In this document: positions 1-7,171 of the stretch, piece by piece
Position numbering within the stretch: position 1 is the stretch's first letter
Layout: every line of letters starts with the position of its first letter
Origin: CAZCRE01 sp964501075
Lineage (GTDB): Archaea; Thermoproteota; Bathyarchaeia; Bathyarchaeales; Bathycorpusculaceae
Direction: 5' to 3'
NCBI GenBank assembly: GCA_964501075.1
Contig: CAZCRE010000018.1
Coordinates: 1 to 17,648, forward strand
DNA: 17,648 nt
Notes under the pieces: generated by a model
What the model saw: the letters and a program-made list of their open reading frames with translations, nothing else
Database searches by the model: none
What the model was told of the DNA's origin: nothing
Made by a program: the position numbers and the translations under genes

Positions 1-54
1 GTGAAGTTTATGGTGAGAAGGGAAGGTTGGAGAAGAAAACGCGGGTACTCATAG
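1..54 (+). other. possible 3' tail of a gene entering from the left
   Basis: Frame 1 is open from base 1 to a TAG at 52-54 and would end in ...RRKRGYS. Frame 3 is also open, reads VYGEKGRLEKKTRVLI and then runs into the proposed left end of the mobile element before a TGA at 63-65. Either could be the end of a plus-strand gene; if frame 3 is real, the gene was cut by insertion of the element. The piece is too short to identify and could be non-coding. Confidence 0.25.
39..48 (+). repeat. 10-bp direct repeat, copy 1
   Basis: ACGCGGGTAC occurs here and again at 2638-2647. The two copies flank the RM gene and its regulator almost exactly, in the same orientation. Confidence 0.4.
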
Positions 55-68
55 GGTTCTGTTGACTT
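55..68 (+). repeat. left terminal inverted repeat (candidate)
   Basis: GGTTCTGTTGACTT. The first 8 bases match exactly the inverted copy at 3864-3871; 3 of the next 10 positions also agree. It begins directly after the TAG at 52-54. Confidence 0.45.
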
Positions 69-128
69 TACCATGGGAGTGGTTAGCATGTTAACTGTAG
101 TGGGACATAGTTAATTTTCCCCTTTGAA

Positions 129-2429
129 TTATGGGTCTATCTTATCAAAAAGATTTCCTATGGTCATTTGAATATTCTGCTTCGTTGCATTTTTTGTTTT
201 CTCCAGTTCTTCTAACTGTTTTTGTTTTTCTCTGATGCTTTCGACAATCTCTTTTTGTTTTTCACATGGAGGAAGTGGTATCTTCAGTTGAAGGATATGT
301 TGGGGTCTGATTGCTGCATAATTGGTTGTCCCCTTCACAAAAGGGCTAATCATGTCTGCGTATGGACCGAAACGAATAACGAAATCAAAATATTCAGGCA
401 ATATCTTAGATGCGTCTAAGTCAAACAAAAAATAATGTGATGAAACTATGGAGTTTTCAAATTCCTTCAGTATGACTCCAAAGCCACCTAATTTAGCGTC
501 AATTTCTGCTACTATAAACTGATTTGCCTTAGTTAGTTTCTGCTCTTTTGTCTTAATCTTCTTTCCAAGAACACGGTCTCGAATCACTACTCCACGACCA
601 TGCAACTGCACCGTTATTCTGGCATATTCCACTTCGTCATTTATGGTGATCGTTTCCTTATTCTCAGTCATAATTTCAGAAAAGGGAACAAACGGATATG
701 TTGACGTATAGGTGCTTTGTGGACTATATGTTTTAACAAGTAAATCATAGTTCTTCTCTTCGATTTGTCTGATACTAACCTTCCACGATTTTTCAGAATC
801 CACTTTGTCAGACCACTTAGCAAGCAAATCAGGTATGTCATTTTCTTCTATTTCGGGACGCAAATCACTGTTTAGGTCAAATCCGTCTGCCTCAAGGTTG
901 TAGAACCACACTGATTTAGTTCCACTTACGCATTTTCGGAAAATGATTATGTTCGTTTTGTTTTCAGAGTACGGTCTGAATACGCCTCTCGGCAGTGAGA
1001 TTATGCTTTGAATATCACAGTTTTTGAGTAGATACTGTCTGACTTTCAAGAGGTCTTTTCTGAAAAGAACTCCCTCTGGAATAACAATGGCTGCTCGCCC
1101 ACCTTCTTTTAGGCTCTTAAGTATGTGCTGAATAAAGATTGCATCACCTTCATTGGATATAACAGCGTAGTACAATCCATACTCTGTAGATTGACCGTAG
1201 GGCGGATTTGCAAGGGCAACCCAATACTCATCGGTTACTGGATTCGCAAGACTGTCCATTTGCAGAATGTTAGTGTGCCCATCGCCAGTTAGAATCATGT
1301 TCATTTTGGCGATTTTTGCGGTATTGGTTAATTCTCTGCCAAAGACTGTTCCATCTTTCAGTTTCGCTATATTCTCAGATGTGTTTGCACATCTTTTCTT
1401 TATGTATCTGAATGCGGAAATCAGAAACCCGCCTGTTCCACATGTTGGGTCATAGACGGTTTCGCCAAACTTGGGTTCTACAAGTTCGATCATAAGGTTA
1501 ACGATATGCCGAGGCGTGAAATATTCGCCGAGGTCGTTGCCAACGGTTACTGAGTCTTTGATGAAGTATTCAAAAGCATCGCCTTTAACGTCTGAGTCTG
1601 AATCTGCAAGGTTTATTGAGGAAAGTTTATCCACGATTGCTTTGAGAGTTTTTGGGCTTTTGATCAACAGTTTGCTTTGGAATACTTCACTACTATGATT
1701 GTAGTCGTGCACCAATTTGGGTAATACTGTGTCATTAATGTAGTTCATCATGGGAACTTCATCCATTTTCGCAAAGGCTTCCCATGAATATTGGGCATCA
1801 AGAACACGAGGTTCCCCATTCTTTTCTCTTTCATGTTCAAGTTCGCTTATCAGCTTAAGGAAAATGAGGTTAGCAAACTCGCTAAACCTCTCTATGCCTT
1901 GACGCAGTCCTTCCTTCCTCAGTAGGGTGTTTGCCCATTTGAATATGCTGATGAGCTCGGCTCTTGAGTGTTTGAGGGTTGGCGAAATTTCCGATATGCT
2001 GTACCCTTCTTGAGCAAAGCGAAGCAACTTCTTTTCGGTTATCAATTGTGTGATTACTATACCATCGGTCAGCAGTTCTTTTTGTGAATCAGTGTGCCAT
2101 GATTTGAAGAATGCACCATCATAAGCGAAAACTATCTTTGCTCCGAGAGGAATGGCGTATTTTGCTACAGCCCACTGTATGGCTTGGTCTACGCTTTGTC
2201 CTTTCCTTTTTGCTTCAACAATTGCTATTGGAGAGTCTGTGCCAGACTTGTAGAGAACGTAGTCAGGGTTATTCCCTTGAAATTTATTATTCTGATCTAC
2301 CGTTTTTGCCCTTTCTGTAAAAACATTGCAATTAGGCTTCGTTTCGTCAGTGACCCACCCGAGATTAGTAAGAATTAGATCTATCTCTTTTCTTGTTGCA
2401 GATTCTAAAGGACGAGTAAACTTACTCAT
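129..2429 (-). CDS. single-chain restriction-modification enzyme (nuclease + N6-adenine methyltransferase + specificity domain)
   Basis: This 766-residue protein probably both methylates adenine and cuts DNA. Residues 1-125 resemble the type I HsdR N-terminal nuclease domain: PDY at 55-57, EAK at 72-74 and a following Q-rich helix (Q84) make a PD-(D/E)XK site. Residues about 155-260 resemble the HsdM N-terminal helical domain. The methyltransferase core has GEYFTPR (301-307), the SAM-binding DPTCGTGGF (327-335) and the catalytic NPPY (408-411). Residues about 575-720 look like one HsdS-type target-recognition domain, followed by a charged helix (721-752) like the HsdS spacer. There is no ATPase/helicase motor, so it is closer to type IIG/IIB enzymes (single-chain or BcgI-like) than to true type I. 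The start is set by GGAGGAG seven bases upstream, inside the preceding regulator gene, which it overlaps by 4 nt (ATGA). Recognition sequence and actual cleavage cannot be read from the sequence. Confidence 0.9.
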   Translation of the reverse strand: MSKFTRPLESATRKEIDLILTNLGWVTDETKPNCNVFTERAKTVDQNNKFQGNNPDYVLYKSGTDSPIAIVEAKRKGQSVDQAIQWAVAKYAIPLGAKIVFAYDGAFFKSWHTDSQKELLTDGIVITQLITEKKLLRFAQEGYSISEISPTLKHSRAELISIFKWANTLLRKEGLRQGIERFSEFANLIFLKLISELEHEREKNGEPRVLDAQYSWEAFAKMDEVPMMNYINDTVLPKLVHDYNHSSEVFQSKLLIKSPKTLKAIVDKLSSINLADSDSDVKGDAFEYFIKDSVTVGNDLGEYFTPRHIVNLMIELVEPKFGETVYDPTCGTGGFLISAFRYIKKRCANTSENIAKLKDGTVFGRELTNTAKIAKMNMILTGDGHTNILQMDSLANPVTDEYWVALANPPYGQSTEYGLYYAVISNEGDAIFIQHILKSLKEGGRAAIVIPEGVLFRKDLLKVRQYLLKNCDIQSIISLPRGVFRPYSENKTNIIIFRKCVSGTKSVWFYNLEADGFDLNSDLRPEIEENDIPDLLAKWSDKVDSEKSWKVSIRQIEEKNYDLLVKTYSPQSTYTSTYPFVPFSEIMTENKETITINDEVEYARITVQLHGRGVVIRDRVLGKKIKTKEQKLTKANQFIVAEIDAKLGGFGVILKEFENSIVSSHYFLFDLDASKILPEYFDFVIRFGPYADMISPFVKGTTNYAAIRPQHILQLKIPLPPCEKQKEIVESIREKQKQLEELEKTKNATKQNIQMTIGNLFDKIDP

Positions 2430-2581
2430 TGTTTAACTCCTCCGTTTTTTTCAACGTACTCTTTGATTAATTCGGTTATGACCTCGTTCTTTTTTCTGCC
2501 ACCGTGTTTTTGGATAACTATGATGCTGAATTTTTTCAGCAGATCTTCGTCAATATCTATGGTGGTTTTCGTTTTCACCAT
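2426..2581 (-). CDS. small ribbon-helix-helix DNA-binding regulator
   Basis: A 51-residue protein starting MVKTKTTIDIDEDLLKKF. A beta strand (KTKTTIDID) followed by two helices (DEDLLKKFSIIVIQ and KKNEVITELIKEYVEK) fits the MetJ/Arc ribbon-helix-helix fold seen in antitoxins and autoregulators. It overlaps the RM gene by 4 nt and so is probably translationally coupled to it; a role as a control protein that sets RM expression is inference. The ATG at 2581 is preferred because GGGTG lies seven bases upstream (2593-2589). A GTG at 2617 is in frame, but the TATA-containing palindrome at 2614-2627 overlaps it. An antitoxin role is less likely because no toxin gene is adjacent. Confidence 0.75.
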   Translation of the reverse strand: MVKTKTTIDIDEDLLKKFSIIVIQKHGGRKKNEVITELIKEYVEKNGGVKQ

Positions 2582-2613
2582 TGCTGTGCACCCTTTTACA
2601 TATTTACCCACAT

Positions 2614-2627
2614 ACACTTATAAGTGT
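2614..2627 (-). promoter_or_regulatory. TATA box inside a perfect 14-bp palindrome; candidate operator of the RHH-RM operon
   Basis: ACACTTATAAGTGT is its own reverse complement. The central TTATAA is a plausible archaeal TATA box about 40 nt before the regulator ATG at 2581, giving a short leader. Ribbon-helix-helix proteins bind as dimers to short palindromes, so autorepression by blocking TBP is a natural reading, but it is inference. Confidence 0.55.
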
Positions 2628-2637
2628 TTTGCCTTGT

Positions 2638-2647
2638 ACGCGGGTAC
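2638..2647 (+). repeat. 10-bp direct repeat, copy 2
   Basis: Second copy of ACGCGGGTAC, lying in the divergent intergenic region between the regulator and the transposase. It is also embedded in a small inverted repeat, TGTAC / GTACA with a 4-nt spacer (2635-2648), so it may instead be a regulatory site. Confidence 0.4.
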
Positions 2648-2656
2648 ACAGTAAGC

Positions 2657-2666
2657 CTTAAATATA
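2657..2666 (+). promoter_or_regulatory. TATA-like box ahead of the transposase
   Basis: CTTAAATATA lies about 35-44 nt before the ATG at 2701. Short near-repeats follow it (ATAGCC twice at 2665-2674, then CCTTATA and CCTTATA again around 2675-2688), so a second TATA-like site is possible. Confidence 0.4.
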
Positions 2667-2700
2667 GCCATAGCCTTATACCCTTATAGAAGGCGATAAG

Positions 2701-3864
2701 ATGATGAGCATAGAAGAACTTGAAAAACGGAGAGAAGAAAGAGGCTTAGAGATAGCCCACAAAGAAAGCCAAGTAACACGCATAGAAGAAACCCTTTACA
2801 CCGTTCATTCTCAATCTGGAAATGGCAAATATACCGTTGCTCAAGTAGCTGATACATGGACTTGTGAATGTCCAGACTACCGTTTTCGTGGATTGAAGTG
2901 CAAGCACATTTTCAGCGTAGAATTTTCGATAGCACTAAGAAAGGTTATTGGAGAAGTTAAGATAGAGCCAATCGAGAATATTTCCGAGTGCGTCTATTGT
3001 GGCTCTTCAAACCTGAAAAGAGATGGCATACGAAGGAACAAAGCTGGAACGATTCAGAAGTTCTATTGTCGAGATTGTCACCGCTACTTCACGTTCAACA
3101 TAGGATTTGAAAAGATGAAGCATAACCCTCAAGCTGTCACTTCTGCTATGCAACTGTATTTTAGCGGAGAATCTTTGAGGAACACGATGAAATCTCTGAA
3201 ACTGCTAGGCGTGGAAGTCTCACATCAGACCGTCTATAATTGGATTCACAAGTATGTTTCTCTGATGACAGAATACGTTGAAAAGATCATTCCAAACGTG
3301 AGCGACACTTGGAGAGCAGATGAGCTTTACGTCAAGATTAAGGGTGATATGAAGTATCTGTTTGCTTTGATGGATGATGAAACTCGTTTCTGGATTGCTC
3401 AAGAAGTAGCAGAAACAAAGTATTCTCATGATGCACGAAAGCTTTTCCAAATGGGTGTGAAGGTCACGGGAAAGAAACCATTGACCCTCATAACTGATGG
3501 TCTTCGAGCTTACCATGACGCTTACAAGAAAGAGTTTTGGACATTGAAGAAAGAGACTAGAACAGAACACGTTAACGCTATCAAACTTTCAGGTAACATG
3601 AATAACAACAAGATGGAACGCTTGAATGGCGAGATCAGAGATAGGGAGAAGACTATGAGAGGCTTAAAGAAGAAAGACACACCGATCTTGACGGGCTACC
3701 AGCTTTTCCACAACTACATTAGAGGCCATGAAGGGCTAGACGGTAAGACTCCTAGTGAAGTTTGCGGAATCAAAGTGGAAGGAAACAACAAATGGCTTAC
3801 ACTCATTCAGAATGCAAGCCAACAGACGAAAGTTTACAAGGAAAAGGAACAGTCACAGACTTGA
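2701..3864 (+). CDS. IS6-like DDE transposase with SWIM and zinc-ribbon domains
   Basis: A 387-residue transposase. The N-terminal part has a SWIM zinc finger (C55, C57, C67, H69, pattern CxCx9CxH). A zinc ribbon follows (C97, C100, C123, C126) with an InsA-like DGIRRNKAGTIQKFYC stretch, then a helix-turn-helix region (about 140-185). The RNase-H-like catalytic core shows WRADELYVKIKG (D207), LITDGLRAY (D266) and NNKMERLNGEIRDRE (E306), matching the IS6/IS240 pattern DExYIKVKG ... D ... N-x-E. Classical IS6 transposases are about 230 residues, so this one is enlarged by its N-terminal zinc modules. ATG codons at 2701 and 2704 are both possible starts. The stop sits inside the putative right terminal repeat. 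It appears intact. The exact IS family name is less sure than the DDE call. Confidence 0.85.
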   Translation: MMSIEELEKRREERGLEIAHKESQVTRIEETLYTVHSQSGNGKYTVAQVADTWTCECPDYRFRGLKCKHIFSVEFSIALRKVIGEVKIEPIENISECVYCGSSNLKRDGIRRNKAGTIQKFYCRDCHRYFTFNIGFEKMKHNPQAVTSAMQLYFSGESLRNTMKSLKLLGVEVSHQTVYNWIHKYVSLMTEYVEKIIPNVSDTWRADELYVKIKGDMKYLFALMDDETRFWIAQEVAETKYSHDARKLFQMGVKVTGKKPLTLITDGLRAYHDAYKKEFWTLKKETRTEHVNAIKLSGNMNNNKMERLNGEIRDREKTMRGLKKKDTPILTGYQLFHNYIRGHEGLDGKTPSEVCGIKVEGNNKWLTLIQNASQQTKVYKEKEQSQT

Positions 3865-3871
3865 CAGAACC
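3858..3871 (-). repeat. right terminal inverted repeat (candidate)
   Basis: Read on the minus strand it is GGTTCTGTCAAGTC. It includes the transposase stop codon and ends 13 bases before the TATA-like box of leuS. Confidence 0.5.
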
Positions 3872-3883
3872 TAAAAACAAAAC

Positions 3884-3891
3884 ATTTAATA
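3884..3891 (+). promoter_or_regulatory. TATA box of leuS
   Basis: ATTTAATA is centred about 30 nt before the ATG at 3918, giving a leaderless or nearly leaderless mRNA. It lies just outside the right end of the proposed mobile element, so the insertion stopped short of the leuS promoter. Confidence 0.5.
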
Positions 3892-3917
3892 CCCGACGAG
3901 CCGATTCAACAAACTCT

Positions 3918-6647
3918 ATGACATTTTTGAAGAAAAACGAAGAAAAATGGCAGAAAAACTGGGAACAGAGCAGAGTTTTTGAAGCCAACCCGGACAAGAA
4001 CAAGCCGAAATTCTTCGTCACCTTCCCATATGCTTACATGAACGGGCCACTACACGTAGGCCACGCTTTCACTGCTTCCCGTGTAGACGCGTACGCTCGC
4101 TTCAAGCGCATGCAAGGCTACAACGTGTTGTTTCCTTGGGCATGGCATTGGACAGGTCAGCCGTTGGTAGGTGCAAGCGAACGCGTCGCGAAAGGAGATG
4201 TGGACTTCATCAGAGGTTTAAGAGAAATAGACGGCGTGCCCGAAGACGAACTCAAGAAATTTGTGGATCCGCTTTACATGGCTACGTACTACACGAACGA
4301 AGGGCGAACAGCCGCGAAGAGAATGGGTTTTTCCGTAGACTGGCGCAGAGAGTTCAACACTGTGATGCCGACCTACCAGAAATTCATCGAATGGCAATAT
4401 GCAAACCTGAGAGCCCTTGGTTATGTCACGAAGGGCACACATCCGGTTGTCTGGTGCACGAAATGTCGGAGCCCAACAGGAGACCACGACCGACAAGTCG
4501 GCGAAGGCGTCACACCAGAAGAATACACTCTCATAAAATTCAAGCTGGACAAAGACACCTTCTTACCTGCTGCCACCTTCAGGCCAGAAACCATCTACGG
4601 CGCCACGAACATGTGGATAAACCCAGACGCAACCTACGTTGAAGCCCAGGTCGACCATGAAAAATGGGTAATAAGCGAACAAGCCGCTGAGAAACTGAAA
4701 GAACAAGGAAGAACCATTAAAGTCCACCGCCCGGTGAAAGGCAGGGCATTGATAGGGAAGACTTTTGAAAACCCAGCAACAAAAGGCAAACTGCTAATCC
4801 TGCCAGGATGGTTCGTGGATTCTTCCCAAGCCACAGGCGTCGTCTACAGNNNNNNNNNNNNNNNNNNNNNNNNNNNNNNNNNNNNNNNNNNNNNNNNNNN
4901 NNNNNNNNNNNNNNNNNNNNNNNNNNNNNNNNNNNNNNNNNNNNNNNNNGTACTGAAAGAGAACTGCAGAGAGTACTCTGGAAAAAGAGTCAGCGATGTC
5001 AAAGAGACGCTGATAAGAGACTTTAGAGCCCGCGGAATCGCAGATTCGATGTATGACTTGCCGCAACCAGTAGCTTGCCGATGCATGACTCCATGCTTGG
5101 TCAAGGTTCTCCAAGACCAGTGGTTCCTGAATTACTCGGATCTGGAATGGAAGGAAAAGGCAAAGCAAGCCCTCGGAAAAATGAGGATTTATCCTGAAAC
5201 AGCCAGACCATGGTTTCTAGCGGTCATTGACTGGCTGAAAGAATGGGCATGCGCGCGGACAACAGGGTTCGGCACGCCTCTACCATGGGGCAAAGGCTGG
5301 ATCATCGAAACCTTAAGCGACTCCACAATATACATGGCCTTCTACACGATAAACAAGCACATAAAACAACACAACATAAAACCAGAAGCCCTAACAAAAG
5401 AAGTGTTCGACTACTTCTTCCACGGCAAGGGAAAAGCTGAACAACTAGCCACAACGACTGGAATCAAAACAAACGTACTGAAAGAAATCCGAGAAGAGTT
5501 CCTATACTGGTATCCTGTAGACCTCAGAGTGTCAGCAAAAGAGCTTGTTCCAAACCATCTGACCTTCTTCATTTTCCACCACACAGCACTGTTTCCGCCA
5601 GAACACTGGCCCAAGGCCATCGGAGTAAACGGCATGCTGATGGTCGAAGGCAAACAAATGCACAAATCAAAAGGAAACTTCGTAACCATGAAAAATGTCA
5701 CAGAAAAATACGGCGCAGACGCCATAAGGTGCGCTTTGCTGATGGGAGCCGAAGGCATGGAAGACCCAGACTGGAGAACCGAAAACGCCAAAGACACTCA
5801 AAGCAAGCTTGAATCCCTCCACAATTTCGCAAAATCCATAATAGAAAACCCAAAGACAAACGAGAACTCTCACATGGAAAAATGGCTGACAAGCGTCATG
5901 CAGCACCGCGTCACCGAAGTAACTGAAAGCCTTGAACAAATGAAAACCAGAACAGCCTTGGAAACAGCCCTGTTCGAAGTCTGGAACGACTTCCGCTGGT
6001 ATGCCCGAAGAAAAGGAAACACCGGCACGAAGGCGATATACGAAGCCTTGAAAGTGTGGCTACGACTGCTCGCACCATTTGCTCCGCACATCTGTGAAGA
6101 ATTGTGGAGTCAAACGAGTGAAAAGGGTTTTGTCTCGCAGGCTGAATGGCCAAGACCAGATGATAACCAGATTGATGTGGTTGCTGAAGAACAGGAGAAT
6201 CTCATAAAAGAAGTCATCGAAGACACCTTGAACGTTCTTAGAGCTACAAAAATCGTTCCGAAAAAGATCTGTTACTACACGGCTGCCAAGTGGAAGTGGA
6301 AAATCTACCTCAAAGTGCTGGAGAAGTCAGCACACGGTGAAGCAAAGATAAATGAGCTGATGAAGGAACTGGCGGCCGACAAAGACTTGAGAAGCAACAT
6401 GAAAGAGGTGGCAAAATTCGTGCCAAAAATGGTGAAAGAGACAAGTGGAATGCCTAAGGAAAGGAAGCAACATCTGTTAGAAATCAGAATGCTTGAAGAG
6501 AAAGCAATAATCGAAGACGCTAAGAGCTTTCTGGCTGAGAGATTCAAAGCCCAGATTGGAGTCTACGACGAGGAAGGAAAATGCTATGATCCCAAACAGA
6601 AAGCTAACACGGCAATGCCTTACAGGCCAGCCATTTACTTGGAATAA
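3918..6647 (+). CDS. leuS: leucyl-tRNA synthetase (archaeal/eukaryotic type)
   Basis: Charges tRNA-Leu with leucine in the cytoplasm. The class I HIGH motif is PLHVGHA (HVGH at about residues 46-49), the KMSKS loop is HKSKG (about 582-586), and the CP1 editing domain lies between them, with FRPETIYGATNMW before the gap. The C-terminus ends in PYRPAIYLE, as in archaeal LeuRS. The frame is open back to 3762, but the extra 52 residues overlap the transposase gene and its end; MTFLKKNEEKW at 3918 follows a TATA box and begins the family-like sequence. The 100-N gap (4850-4949) interrupts the editing domain right after ATGVVYS. The reading resumes in frame at VLKENCREYSGKRVSDVK, but family members usually have far more than 33 residues here, so the protein is probably longer than the 909 residues modelled. 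Confidence 0.95.
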   Translation: MTFLKKNEEKWQKNWEQSRVFEANPDKNKPKFFVTFPYAYMNGPLHVGHAFTASRVDAYARFKRMQGYNVLFPWAWHWTGQPLVGASERVAKGDVDFIRGLREIDGVPEDELKKFVDPLYMATYYTNEGRTAAKRMGFSVDWRREFNTVMPTYQKFIEWQYANLRALGYVTKGTHPVVWCTKCRSPTGDHDRQVGEGVTPEEYTLIKFKLDKDTFLPAATFRPETIYGATNMWINPDATYVEAQVDHEKWVISEQAAEKLKEQGRTIKVHRPVKGRALIGKTFENPATKGKLLILPGWFVDSSQATGVVYXXXXXXXXXXXXXXXXXXXXXXXXXXXXXXXXXXVLKENCREYSGKRVSDVKETLIRDFRARGIADSMYDLPQPVACRCMTPCLVKVLQDQWFLNYSDLEWKEKAKQALGKMRIYPETARPWFLAVIDWLKEWACARTTGFGTPLPWGKGWIIETLSDSTIYMAFYTINKHIKQHNIKPEALTKEVFDYFFHGKGKAEQLATTTGIKTNVLKEIREEFLYWYPVDLRVSAKELVPNHLTFFIFHHTALFPPEHWPKAIGVNGMLMVEGKQMHKSKGNFVTMKNVTEKYGADAIRCALLMGAEGMEDPDWRTENAKDTQSKLESLHNFAKSIIENPKTNENSHMEKWLTSVMQHRVTEVTESLEQMKTRTALETALFEVWNDFRWYARRKGNTGTKAIYEALKVWLRLLAPFAPHICEELWSQTSEKGFVSQAEWPRPDDNQIDVVAEEQENLIKEVIEDTLNVLRATKIVPKKICYYTAAKWKWKIYLKVLEKSAHGEAKINELMKELAADKDLRSNMKEVAKFVPKMVKETSGMPKERKQHLLEIRMLEEKAIIEDAKSFLAERFKAQIGVYDEEGKCYDPKQKANTAMPYRPAIYLE
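4850..4949. other. assembly gap of 100 N inside leuS
   Basis: Exactly 100 N, the usual placeholder for a gap of unknown length. It removes part of the LeuRS editing domain. No biological sequence is known here. Confidence 0.98.
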
Positions 6648-6657
6648 AGAAAAAAGG
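6643..6657 (-). terminator. T-rich terminator for the convergent minus-strand gene
   Basis: On the minus strand the sequence just past the stop at 6660 reads CCCCTTTTTTCTTTA, with a run of six T. Archaeal polymerase commonly stops at such runs. It overlaps the end of leuS on the other strand. Confidence 0.5.
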
Positions 6658-6659
6658 GG

Positions 6660-7037
6660 TTACAACATCCTTGATATTGAACTCAAAGTGCGATTGTTGA
6701 CTTTGATGTGGTAGTTCCGCCTTCCACTACTAGTCGTCGTCACGAAGAAATCCTTCTCTTGATCAAGCTCAGCACCGTACAACATGGCCAGAATCGTGCG
6801 ACAAACATTAACCGTCGTTAGTTTATCATCTTCAAGTTTCTTCTCAATCTCTTCCTGCAGAGTCCTCGGATTAATCGTGTAAACAACCTCAGAACCTTGT
6901 CCGGTCCTGTAATAGCGCATCTCCATGTCTTTCATGAGAAACTCTACTATCTCGTAATACGGCCTTTTCCGATTCTTTATTAAATATATATAGTTCACGA
7001 GAGGAACTGGAACCTCAGACACTTGATCCTCCCCCAT
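6660..7037 (-). CDS. uncharacterised 125-residue protein
   Basis: I do not recognise this family. The protein is soluble-looking, with no signal peptide or membrane segment and one cysteine. An N-terminal part rich in aromatic residues (VNYIYLIKNRKRPYYEIVEFL, with MRYYRTG after it) is followed by a charged helix (LQEEIEKKLEDDKL) and a basic C-terminus (SGRRNYHIKVNNRTLSS). The layout would fit a small winged-helix-like or nucleic-acid-binding protein, but no diagnostic motif is present. It converges with leuS, with a 12-nt gap between the two stop codons. A TATA box at 7056-7064 lies about 23 nt before the ATG, so the mRNA is probably leaderless, and a T-run follows the stop. These signals support a real expressed gene. 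Confidence 0.7.
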   Translation of the reverse strand: MGEDQVSEVPVPLVNYIYLIKNRKRPYYEIVEFLMKDMEMRYYRTGQGSEVVYTINPRTLQEEIEKKLEDDKLTTVNVCRTILAMLYGAELDQEKDFFVTTTSSGRRNYHIKVNNRTLSSISRML

Positions 7038-7055
7038 GACATAGAATCTTTCAGT

Positions 7056-7064
7056 TATTTAAAA
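7056..7064 (-). promoter_or_regulatory. TATA box of the 125-residue gene
   Basis: TTTTAAATA on the minus strand, centred about 23 nt before the ATG at 7037; predicts a transcript starting at or near the start codon. Confidence 0.55.
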
Positions 7065-7116
7065 GGTTTAAGGAACATTCTTCTTTAGAGAAACTAGCAC
7101 ATTCACAGACAGATAA

Positions 7117-7126
7117 AACTATATCC
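7117..7126 (+). promoter_or_regulatory. TATA-like box of the tRNA gene
   Basis: AACTATATCC centred about 28 nt before the first base of the tRNA (7150). Confidence 0.4.
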
Positions 7127-7171
7127 GACATTTTACATCACTGTTGGCGGGGTCCGTAGCGCAGCATGGAT

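Larger units (their letters stand above)
55..3871 (+). mobile_element. putative IS6-like element carrying a restriction-modification cassette
   Basis: The segment starts with GGTTCTGT (55-62) and ends with ACAGAACC (3864-3871), an exact 8-bp terminal inverted repeat with weak further similarity inward. From memory, GGTTCTGT resembles the ends of IS6/IS240-family elements, and the transposase inside has an IS6-like DDE core. The transposase stop codon (3862-3864) overlaps the right end, as is common for compact insertion sequences. The minus-strand RM gene stops 66-67 bases inside the left end. Directly outside the right end lies the leuS promoter. The 8-base flanks ACTCATAG (left) and TAAAAACA (right) do not match, so no target duplication is visible. 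An alternative is that the transposase and RM genes are independent arrivals and the left repeat is chance. The boundaries are inference. Confidence 0.5.

Noticed and set aside
2582..2617. GTG start 12 codons upstream for the RHH gene
   Set aside because: The palindromic TATA site overlaps it, and the ATG at 2581 has a good GGGTG Shine-Dalgarno.
47..3879. Target-site duplication around the mobile element
   Set aside because: The flanking octamers ACTCATAG and TAAAAACA do not match, nor do shorter versions.
3762..3917. 52-residue N-terminal extension of leuS
   Set aside because: It overlaps the transposase gene and the proposed element end, does not look like LeuRS, and the TATA box lies inside it.
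4136..4642. 168-codon open frame inside leuS in another frame
   Set aside because: Arginine-rich shadow of the LeuRS gene with no start signals; the same holds for the many antisense frames across the window.
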